This document shows positions 1-6,421 of a stretch of 7,187 nt of DNA, piece by piece. Position 1 is the stretch's first letter. Every line of letters starts with the position of its first letter. The position numbers and the translations under genes are program-made. The DNA comes from Chitinophagaceae bacterium. Lineage in GTDB: Bacteria > Bacteroidota > Bacteroidia > Chitinophagales > Chitinophagaceae. The notes under the pieces are model-generated. The model saw only the letters and a list, made by a program, of their open reading frames with translations. It had not been told where the DNA came from and searched no databases. The stretch is taken from NCBI GenBank assembly GCA_025924755.1, contig JAICHT010000183.1, positions 1 to 7,187 on the forward strand, written 5' to 3'.

Positions 1-22
1 TCAATAATATAAACCTACTTTT

Positions 23-3000
23 ATGAATTTAGTAGCAGGCGCCCTTAAAAGGCCCATTACTATCATCGTTATCGTTTTCAGCTTATTGCTCTTTTCTGTA
101 TTTGCCTTAAAGAGCATATCCATAGATATCTTTCCTAAGTTAAACCTTCCTACTATTTATGTAATTGAATCCTATGGCGGCATGTCGCCACAACAAATGG
201 AAGGCTTTTTCTCCACCCGTTTGCAAGACCAGTTTTTATATGTAAACGGTATTAAGAATATGGAGAGCAAAAACATACAGGGCCTTACTTTATTAAAGCT
301 TTCTTTTTACGAAAGCACCGATATGGCCGAAGCTTCAGCCCAGGTAGCCCTGCAGGTAAACCGGGCTATGAAGTTTTTTCCACCGGGAGCATTGCCACCG
401 CAGGTAGTACGCTTTGATGCTTCATCTTTACCTGTAGGTGAGTTGGTTTTTGCCAGCAAAACAAAGTCACTTAAAGAAATATATGATCTTGCCGCCACCC
501 GTGTACGTCCTATGTTTGCCTCTGTGCCCGGCTTATCAGCGCCGCCGCCTTTCGGTGCTAATTCCCGATCAGTAGTAGTAAACGTTGATCCTGATAAACT
601 GAGAAGCTATGATGTGTCGCCGGATGAAGTGGTAGCACAGATCGCCAAGTCGAACGTCATGTCGCCATCGGGCAACTTACGCTCGGGCAATACCATGTAT
701 GTCACTACTATCAATACGTTGGAAAAAACGGTTGATGAATTTTCGCAGATTCCTTTAAAAACAAAAGATGGCTCCGCTGTTTTTTTAAGCGATGTGGCCA
801 AAGTAGCCGATGCATCGGATGTTACGGTTGATTATGCCCTGATCAATGGCAAGCGGTCAGTATATATCCCGGTGGTTAAAACGGCTGATGCCTCCACCTG
901 GGATGTGGTACAGAAATTAAAATCCGTATTGCCCGAAATGCAAAGTTTGTTACCCGACGACGTACAGGTAAACTATGCGTTTGACCAGTCGGTATTTGTA
1001 ATGAATGCGGTAAAAAGCTTAATGACCGAAGGAGCATTGGGTGCGATATTAACCGGTTTAATGGTATTACTCTTTTTACGGGACTGGCGCAGCAGCCTGA
1101 TTGTTATCATCACCATTCCCGTTTCTATTTTAATAACCATATTGCTATTGAAGATGGCTGGCCAGTCTATTAATTTAATGACCTTAAGCGGGCTGGCACT
1201 CGCTATTGGTATATTGGTTGACCAGGCTACAGTTACCATCGAAAACATCCACCAGCATATAGAAATGGGCAAAGGATTGCGATCGGCTATCTATGATGCC
1301 TGTAAAGAGATTTCGTTTCCCCTGCTATTAATTCTGCTTTGTATCCTTGCCGTATTTGCCCCTTCATTTATTATGACGGGTGTACCGAAAGCCATGTTCC
1401 TTCCGCTGTCCCTTTCTATCGGTTTTGCCATGATCATATCTTATTTTTTGGCCCAAACCCTTGTACCTATTCTTTCCAACTGGATATTAAAAGAAGAACA
1501 GTATCAATACAAACACGGCCATCTTCATGCCCATGCCGGTGAAGCTTTAGATGATGAGGAAGTGAAACAAATAAGTATGCATGGAGAGGAAGAAAGAGCG
1601 CATCCGGAAGCAAATGATTTCTTTGAAAAAGTGAAGGTTCGTTTTACAAGAATACTAAACAGGATGTTGCCAAGAAGCAAAGTAATTGTGTACGTATATG
1701 GCTTTGTTACTATCGGGTTGATCATTGTATGTATGAACGTTATCGGGCAGGATATGATGCCAAGAACCAATGGCAGCCAGTTTCAGATCCGTTTGAAAGA
1801 ACCCGATGGCACCCGCCTGGAGCAAACAGAAACTGCACTAAAACAAGTATTGAATATAATAGACAGTACAGTGAAAGGCCATGTGGCTATTACTTCGGCT
1901 TATGTGGGCCTGGTGCCCAGCAGCTATGGTACCAGCAACTTATATGTTTTTAATAGTGGTACGCAGGAAGCTGTTCTGCAGGTAAACCTGGATGAAAAAT
2001 ACAAGGTAAATATGGATGAACTAAAAGACGCCTTGCGTAAAAACATAAAATATAAACTTCCCGAAGCCAATATCCTTTTTGAACCTATTGACTTAACGGA
2101 TAAGATTATGAGCCAGGGCGCCTCCACTCCTATTGAAGTGCGGGTTTCCGGAAAAGACCTGGCGCAAATTCGCGGCTATGCCGATACGTTAGTAGATAAG
2201 TTAAAGAAGGTATCTTATCTACGGGATGTGCAAATTGCCCAGCCTTTAAGCTTTCCTACCATTGCCATTAATATAGATCGCTTTAAAGCGGCACAGTTTG
2301 GATTAAGCGTACAGGAAATTGCAAGGTCGGTTACTGCCAGTACTTCTTCCAGCCGTTTTACCGAAAAAAATCAATGGCTGGATGAAAAGGCTGCTTATAC
2401 GTACCAGGTGCAGGTGCAGGTTCCGGAATATGTAATGAGCTCCATGGATGAATTAAAAGAAATCCCTTTAATTAAAGGGCAGAACCGTCCTATTTTAGGC
2501 GATGTAGCCACATTTAGTATTGTAAAAAATCCCGGGGAATATGACCGGAGCGGCCCAAGACGCTTTTTAACGGTGAACGCCAATTTGTATAAAAAGGATT
2601 TGGGAACCGCTACCGCCGATGTGCAAAAGGTTATTAAGAGTTTAGGCCAGCCGGCTAAGGGAGTTAATATCACTTTAAAAGGAATGTCCAACCTGTTAAC
2701 CGAAACACTGGGCAGTTTACAAACAGGGTTGATATTTGCCGTTATTGTCATCTTTCTTTTGCTGGCGGCTAACTATGAATCCTTCAAGCTGGGATATGTC
2801 GTGCTTATTACTGTTCCGGCTGTTGTACTTGGCTCCTTACTCTTGCTACTGGTAACGGGTTCCACTTTAAACCTGCAATCGTATATGGGTATGATCATGT
2901 CTATAGGTGTATCGGTTGCCAATGCCATATTGATTGTAACCAATGCGGAAAAATTAAGGTTAGAGTACCGCGATTCAAAGAAAGCAGCTATTACAGCAGC

Positions 3001-4339
3001 CAGTATACGGCTACGGCCTATTTTGATGACCAGTTTGGCTATGATAGCCGGTATGATACCGATGGCTTCCGGCATGGGCGAAGCCGGCGAACAATCTGCT
3101 CCTTTGGGCCGGGCTGTTATCGGCGGATTAATTGCCTCTACCCTGGCCGCTCTTTTCATTTTGCCCTTAGCATTTGCCTGGATACAAAATAAAACCACCT
3201 TCCTGTCTCCATCTTTATTACCAAAACCTAAATCAATGAAACACAAACCTTCCTTAGCCCAGTTAAGTATTATATTATTCATCATTTCCATCACCAGCTT
3301 TTCCTGCTCTGATGTGCAAAAGCCGGTAGATATCACGCCTAAAAAAGACGCAGCAACAAATGAAGTTGCCTTAACTACAGTGACGCAAAAAAGACTGAGC
3401 TCTTATATAAAACTGCCGGGTGAGTGCACGGCCTTTGAAACTGTAACCATTTTTCCTAAAGTAAGCGGGTTTGTAAAAACCATTTATGTGGACCGGGGAA
3501 GTGCTGTTAAAAAAGGGCAACTTTTAATGTCATTAGAAGCACCTGAAATCATACAACGGGTAGAAACCGAAAAAGCGAACCTGGCAAAAGCCAATGAATT
3601 GTTTTTAATTAGCAAAGACAAGTATGAACGATTGCTGGAAACAAGTAAAACACCAGGCGCTGTTTCTCCATTCGACCTGCAAAGTGCCAAATCAAAAATG
3701 CAGTCGGATGCTGCTAACCTGCAGGCGGAAGAATCGAATATAAAAGCGTTGTCTGAAGTGCAGGGGTACTTAACCGTTAGAGCGCCGTTTGATGGTGTTA
3801 TCACCGAACGCAATATCCATCCCGGTGCATTGGTGGGGCCTGCAACCAAAAACGATGACAAGCCGATGCTTACTTTGCAGCAATTGGATAAACTGCGTTT
3901 AATAGTAAATGTACCGGAGGCTGTAGCATCTAACATTAAAGAAAAGGAAGCGATACCTTTTAAATTAAATGCCTATCCTGATAAAGAATTTAGTGCAAAG
4001 GTAAGCCGGCAATCAGGCGTTATTTCGGACAATGTCCGGTCGGAAACAGTGGAACTGGACGTTCCCAGCCACGAAGGACAAATAAAGCCAGGCATGTATG
4101 CCGAGGTCAACTTCCCGTTAGCTTCTTCCAACAACAGTTATGTAATTCCCGCTTCAGCAATTGTACATTCCACAAAAGGCGTGTATGTAGTATGTGTGGA
4201 TAATGGAAAAACGAAATTCATACCGGTTCAGGAAGGTATTAACAGTAAAGACCAGACGGAAGTATTTGGCAACTTACAGGAGGGGATGAAGATTATGACG
4301 CATCCTTCTACAGAAATTGAAGAAGGCGTAAAGATGTAA
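23..4339 (+). CDS. RND efflux permease fused in frame to a periplasmic adaptor (membrane fusion) lipoprotein
   Basis: Residues 1-1071 form a full-length RND permease, a proton-driven inner-membrane exporter that works as a trimer. TM1 is about residues 10-32. A periplasmic porter loop precedes TM2-TM6 (about 335-490), then comes a cytoplasmic linker (about 490-550) with alternating histidines at 498, 500, 502 and 504. TM7 is near 555-576, a second porter loop follows, and TM8-TM12 cover about 901-1055. The TM4 signature is GILVDQATVTIEN, with Asp400 and Glu407; the TM10 signature is GVSVANAILIV. Residues 1072-1438 are a complete adaptor of HlyD/AcrA type. No stop codon separates the modules, which are normally two adjacent genes. 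The start at 23 fits the usual RND N-terminus (MNLVAGALKRPITI) and has no Shine-Dalgarno, as is common in Bacteroidota. Substrate is not predictable: drug or hydrophobe export is more likely than metal export, since TM4 is not of CusA type. The domain calls are firm; whether the product is one chain in vivo is not. Confidence 0.93.
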   Translation: MNLVAGALKRPITIIVIVFSLLLFSVFALKSISIDIFPKLNLPTIYVIESYGGMSPQQMEGFFSTRLQDQFLYVNGIKNMESKNIQGLTLLKLSFYESTDMAEASAQVALQVNRAMKFFPPGALPPQVVRFDASSLPVGELVFASKTKSLKEIYDLAATRVRPMFASVPGLSAPPPFGANSRSVVVNVDPDKLRSYDVSPDEVVAQIAKSNVMSPSGNLRSGNTMYVTTINTLEKTVDEFSQIPLKTKDGSAVFLSDVAKVADASDVTVDYALINGKRSVYIPVVKTADASTWDVVQKLKSVLPEMQSLLPDDVQVNYAFDQSVFVMNAVKSLMTEGALGAILTGLMVLLFLRDWRSSLIVIITIPVSILITILLLKMAGQSINLMTLSGLALAIGILVDQATVTIENIHQHIEMGKGLRSAIYDACKEISFPLLLILLCILAVFAPSFIMTGVPKAMFLPLSLSIGFAMIISYFLAQTLVPILSNWILKEEQYQYKHGHLHAHAGEALDDEEVKQISMHGEEERAHPEANDFFEKVKVRFTRILNRMLPRSKVIVYVYGFVTIGLIIVCMNVIGQDMMPRTNGSQFQIRLKEPDGTRLEQTETALKQVLNIIDSTVKGHVAITSAYVGLVPSSYGTSNLYVFNSGTQEAVLQVNLDEKYKVNMDELKDALRKNIKYKLPEANILFEPIDLTDKIMSQGASTPIEVRVSGKDLAQIRGYADTLVDKLKKVSYLRDVQIAQPLSFPTIAINIDRFKAAQFGLSVQEIARSVTASTSSSRFTEKNQWLDEKAAYTYQVQVQVPEYVMSSMDELKEIPLIKGQNRPILGDVATFSIVKNPGEYDRSGPRRFLTVNANLYKKDLGTATADVQKVIKSLGQPAKGVNITLKGMSNLLTETLGSLQTGLIFAVIVIFLLLAANYESFKLGYVVLITVPAVVLGSLLLLLVTGSTLNLQSYMGMIMSIGVSVANAILIVTNAEKLRLEYRDSKKAAITAASIRLRPILMTSLAMIAGMIPMASGMGEAGEQSAPLGRAVIGGLIASTLAALFILPLAFAWIQNKTTFLSPSLLPKPKSMKHKPSLAQLSIILFIISITSFSCSDVQKPVDITPKKDAATNEVALTTVTQKRLSSYIKLPGECTAFETVTIFPKVSGFVKTIYVDRGSAVKKGQLLMSLEAPEIIQRVETEKANLAKANELFLISKDKYERLLETSKTPGAVSPFDLQSAKSKMQSDAANLQAEESNIKALSEVQGYLTVRAPFDGVITERNIHPGALVGPATKNDDKPMLTLQQLDKLRLIVNVPEAVASNIKEKEAIPFKLNAYPDKEFSAKVSRQSGVISDNVRSETVELDVPSHEGQIKPGMYAEVNFPLASSNNSYVIPASAIVHSTKGVYVVCVDNGKTKFIPVQEGINSKDQTEVFGNLQEGMKIMTHPSTEIEEGVKM
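3236..3307 (+). other. Internal lipoprotein signal peptide with lipobox cysteine
   Basis: Residues 1072-1095 have a basic start (MKHK), a hydrophobic core (LSIILFIISI) and end in TSFSC with Cys1095 encoded at 3305-3307, followed by Ser-Asp. This is a plausible, slightly relaxed lipobox (Ser at -1, Phe at -3) for lipidation and cleavage by signal peptidase II. Many RND adaptors are lipoproteins of this kind. Here the signal lies inside a longer chain, after TM12 and a cytoplasmic segment of about 25 residues. It would therefore act as a thirteenth membrane segment placing the adaptor in the periplasm, with or without cleavage. The motif is visible; processing is inferred. Confidence 0.7.
3236..4339 (+). 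other. Adaptor (membrane fusion protein) module of the fused gene, possible independent cistron
   Basis: This part equals a free-standing adaptor of 367 residues starting at Met1072. After the signal peptide, the first half of the lipoyl (barrel-sandwich) domain is at about 1125-1175, with VSGFVKTIYVDRGSAVKKGQ at 1147-1166. A helical hairpin follows at about 1176-1240, rich in Glu, Lys and Ala. The second lipoyl half (VRAPFDGVITERNIHPGALVG) starts at 1252. A beta-barrel domain (about 1285-1355) and a membrane-proximal domain (from about 1360, near YVIPASAIV) complete it. In a tripartite pump this protein bridges the RND trimer and a TolC-type channel. Its completeness, including its own Met and export signal, shows that it derives from a separate gene. 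ATG 3236 could still act as an internal start, although no Shine-Dalgarno precedes it. If the annotation were split, this would be the second CDS. Confidence 0.85.
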
Positions 4340-4342
4340 TTA

Positions 4343-4376
4343 TTTAGAAAGCTGCCTTCACCGGCAGCTTTCTAAA
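4343..4376 (+). terminator. Hairpin just after the RND-adaptor stop, probable transcription terminator
   Basis: The arms at 4343-4356 and 4363-4376 are perfectly complementary over 14 bp around the six-base loop TTCACC. The inner part of the stem is GC-rich (GCTGCC/GGCAGC). The hairpin begins three bases after the TAA stop at 4337-4339. What follows is A-rich (AAATAAAC) rather than a T-run, so it is not a textbook intrinsic terminator. It could also act as a 3'-end stabilising structure. Its position suggests that the efflux transcript ends here. Confidence 0.65.
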
Positions 4377-4624
4377 AATAAACAGGTGTGCAGTTATATG
4401 ACATTGCTCTAACGCATCATGGTTTAGATACTCATTTTAAAATAACAAGTATTGAAAATCTTTTTTACTGATAATTGTTACGTAGCACTACTTATTTAAA
4501 AATCATGACGAACTGCACAACGCTTATTGAATTACAAACCTGGACTGTTAAGCTCAAAAGAAATTAATAAGGTAGCACAGGCTGTAAATTTTGTTTGGTC
4601 TAATTTTATTAAAAGATAAGTAGT
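4377..4624. other. Intergenic region without a convincing gene
   Basis: No ATG-started frame of useful length is present; the longest begins at 4505 and has only 20 codons. Two start-less open stretches on the + strand (4382-4471 and 4509-4619) read like plausible protein and are listed as a possible relic in the findings. No tRNA, riboswitch-like fold or long repeat was seen. A promoter for the gene at 4625 should lie here. The nearest thing to a Bacteroidota -7 box is TAAATTTTG near 4585, which has one base too many in the spacer and no TTTG partner upstream, so I do not call it. Confidence 0.5.
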
Positions 4625-5095
4625 ATGGACAGAAGCATATGGAGCAATAAGAGGCTGATCATTGTAGGTTTTCTCTTCCTCATTTCACTGACTATTTTTT
4701 ATTTTACAACCCGTAACCTGTATCAAAAGCATTACTTTAAAAATCTCTCACTTCAGCTTCAGGGCACTATTGCGCATATTGAAACAGACAGCTCGAATAA
4801 AAACCTGGGAGCCTTGTATATTAATGTGATTCAAGCCAACAAAGATTATGTAGATCAAAGAGATTCTTTGTCCTATTATTATTGCATATTAAAAAGAAAT
4901 AAGGCGGTAGTATTTCAGTCGCCTGCACACTTTTTTTCTGTTGGCGATACAGTGTATATTGATACATACGACCGGGAGCTAATAAGGAAAACAAATGGCA
5001 AGCGGGATGTTTTAAAAACCACATTACACCAAAACAAGAACTTTTTGCAAAAGGTCACTAAGTCACTTTCCTTTAATACTTTCTTTAACAGTTGA
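4625..5095 (+). CDS. Hypothetical membrane-anchored protein (156 aa)
   Basis: I do not recognise a family. The protein starts MDRSIWSNKR, a short positively charged segment, followed by one hydrophobic helix at about residues 11-29 (LIIVGFLFLISLTIFYFTT). This fits a signal anchor with the remaining 125 or so residues outside the cytoplasmic membrane. The soluble part has alternating hydrophobic residues suggestive of beta strands, notably around 95-113 (VVFQSPAHFFSVGDTVYID), and a basic C-terminus. One cysteine (Cys87) lies in the soluble part; there is no lipobox. The start is the first ATG after an in-frame stop at 4610-4612 region context and gives a sensible anchor; no Shine-Dalgarno is present. 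The next gene begins 28 bp downstream on the same strand, so cotranscription is plausible. Composition resembles the neighbours. Function unknown. Confidence 0.75.
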   Translation: MDRSIWSNKRLIIVGFLFLISLTIFYFTTRNLYQKHYFKNLSLQLQGTIAHIETDSSNKNLGALYINVIQANKDYVDQRDSLSYYYCILKRNKAVVFQSPAHFFSVGDTVYIDTYDRELIRKTNGKRDVLKTTLHQNKNFLQKVTKSLSFNTFFNS

Positions 5096-5123
5096 TTTAT
5101 GTATGCCGCTAATTTTATAACGT

Positions 5124-5885
5124 ATGGGATTTATATGGATGGTGCATGTTTTTCTTATCGGGGCAATGGTAGGTTTTTTATCAGGCTTATTAGGTAAAGG
5201 AGGTAGCGCTGTCACTACGCCTTCTCTTCAAATATTTGCACACGTAGCTCCTTTTGCAGCCCTGGCCTCACCCCTGCCAGCCGCACTGCCTACCACGCTT
5301 TCTGCCTCTTTTGCTTACAGGGGCAAACATTTAATAAATAAACGGGTGGTGCTAACCACTATTTTATTAGGCATTCCGGCAACTTTATTAGGTTCGTATT
5401 TTAGTGATTGGCTCAAAGGCCAAACGCTAATGATTATTACAGCCATCTTTGTTTTATCGCTGGGTATTTCTTTTTTTATTTCAGCTCCTGATATGGAGTT
5501 TGATACGGAGGAACACTTTATTCCTTTCTGGAAGATCTTTATTGTTGCGATGGGTGTAGGAACGTTATCAGGTTTATTAGCTAATAGCGGCGGAGTTTTA
5601 TTTGGCCCATTATTTATTCGCTTCCTTAAGATGCCTACTAAAAAAGCGCTGGCGTGTAGCTTAATAGTTTCGGCAGGCCTGGCAATACCCGGCACTATTG
5701 CACACTGGTATTTAGGGCATATCGACTGGATGATTGTTTTATTGCTTTCGGTAGGGTCTATACCATTTTCCTATCTTGGGGCTAAATTAGCGTTACGAAT
5801 GCGAAATGAATTGCTTGAAAAAGTATTTGCCGTTATGCTGGTTTTATTTGGAGGTTTTGATCTCTTTTATACAATCGTTCATTAA
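5124..5885 (+). CDS. TauE/SafE-family membrane permease
   Basis: This 253-residue, strongly hydrophobic protein has the two-fold internal repeat of the TauE/SafE (former DUF81) family. The first half carries GFLSGLLGKGGSAVTTPSL at 17-35 and the second GTLSGLLANSGGVLFGPLF at 146-164. Seven or eight membrane helices are visible, with a polar stretch at about 121-133 (APDMEFDTEEHFI) between the halves. Length is normal for the family. Members are linked to export or uptake of sulfite, sulfoacetate, taurine-derived or other small organic anions, but most are uncharacterised and the substrate cannot be read from sequence. The start at 5124 gives a first helix of normal length; Met6 is a possible alternative. 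It follows the unknown gene by 28 bp and precedes the DUF202 gene by 50 bp. No sulfur-metabolism gene is visible nearby to suggest a substrate. Confidence 0.9.
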   Translation: MGFIWMVHVFLIGAMVGFLSGLLGKGGSAVTTPSLQIFAHVAPFAALASPLPAALPTTLSASFAYRGKHLINKRVVLTTILLGIPATLLGSYFSDWLKGQTLMIITAIFVLSLGISFFISAPDMEFDTEEHFIPFWKIFIVAMGVGTLSGLLANSGGVLFGPLFIRFLKMPTKKALACSLIVSAGLAIPGTIAHWYLGHIDWMIVLLLSVGSIPFSYLGAKLALRMRNELLEKVFAVMLVLFGGFDLFYTIVH

Positions 5886-5935
5886 CCAAACATAGATATG
5901 CCGGCAATACATAACACCTTTAACGGATCTGCGAA

Positions 5936-6337
5936 ATGGATATAAAACCGCCACCACCATCAACAGCAAATAAAGAAGCCCGCGCCAGTGATTACCTGGC
6001 TAATGAACGCACCTTTCTTGCATGGATACGAACCAGTATTGCTATTATGGGCTTTGGCTTTGTAGTAGTAAAATTTTCCTTGTTCATTAAACAGTTATCG
6101 TTTGTATTGGGTAAGCAAGCAACCACACCCGGCAAAGGTTACTCATCTGAAATTGGAATTTTTCTGGTGGCTTTAGGGGCTGTAATGGCATTACTGGCAT
6201 TTGTACGCTACCGCAATATTCAAAAGCAACTTGGCAGCAACTCTTATTTTCCTTCTATCTTTTTATCGGTGTTGCTAACAGTATGCATTATTATTATCAG
6301 CTTACTTTTGATAGTGTACCTGGTACCAAATATTTAA
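5936..6337 (+). CDS. DUF202 (YidH-like) small membrane protein
   Basis: This 133-residue protein carries the DUF202 hallmark DYLANERTFLAWIRTSIA at residues 19-36, where the Asn-Glu-Arg-Thr and Ala-Trp-Ile-Arg-Thr motifs lead into the first helix. Three membrane helices are predicted at about 33-50, 72-91 and 107-129, with a proline-rich N-terminus (KPPPPS) in front. The length fits YidH-type members. The family's biochemical role is not established, so no function is assigned. The loop at about 53-70 between helices 1 and 2 is polar and may be somewhat long. The ATG at 5936 keeps the whole motif and has no Shine-Dalgarno. It lies 50 bp after the TauE-family gene on the same strand and may share its transcript. 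Confidence 0.9.
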   Translation: MDIKPPPPSTANKEARASDYLANERTFLAWIRTSIAIMGFGFVVVKFSLFIKQLSFVLGKQATTPGKGYSSEIGIFLVALGAVMALLAFVRYRNIQKQLGSNSYFPSIFLSVLLTVCIIIISLLLIVYLVPNI

Positions 6338-6385
6338 TAGGAGCCAACACCACTTTAATAATAGCACGAAGAGTAAAATCTGCCA

Positions 6386-6393
6386 TAAATTTG
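6386..6393 (+). promoter_or_regulatory. Candidate Bacteroidota -7 promoter element (TAAATTTG)
   Basis: TAAATTTG matches the Bacteroidota sigma-A -7 consensus TAnnTTTG exactly. It lies 28 bases before the ATG at 6422, which would give a short leader of roughly 20 nt. No good TTTG-type -33 element is found at the usual distance; the closest (TTTA at 6354-6357) is too far upstream. An eight-base match in AT-rich DNA can arise by chance, so this remains a candidate. Confidence 0.35.
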
Positions 6394-6421
6394 AAACTTC
6401 CTAATTAAACAATAAGTGGTA

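Noticed and set aside
2404..2421. Tandem CAGGTG-like repeat encoding Gln-Val-Gln-Val-Gln-Val
   Set aside because: It has three units only and fits a beta strand of the RND porter domain, so it is ordinary coding sequence rather than a repeat element.
2773..3336. 187-codon open frame on the minus strand, and a similar 150-codon one at 3484-3936
   Set aside because: Both lie antisense to clearly coding RND and adaptor sequence. Their translations show no recognisable domain and look like mirror images of the real codons. The other antisense and out-of-frame open stretches inside 23-4339, 4625-5095, 5124-5885 and 6422-7187 were rejected for the same reason.
4505..4567. 20-codon ATG-started frame in the spacer
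   Set aside because: It is too short and compositionally unremarkable, with no start signal or neighbour context supporting translation.
4482..4578. Seven-base direct repeat GTAGCAC at 4482-4488 and 4572-4578
   Set aside because: It is too short for significance and is not flanked by any element with ends or by inverted repeats.
5898..5945. 15-codon frame starting ATG at 5898 and overlapping the DUF202 start
   Set aside because: It is very short, has no sign of a conserved peptide or ribosome binding site, and is expected by chance. A coupling leader peptide is conceivable but unsupported.
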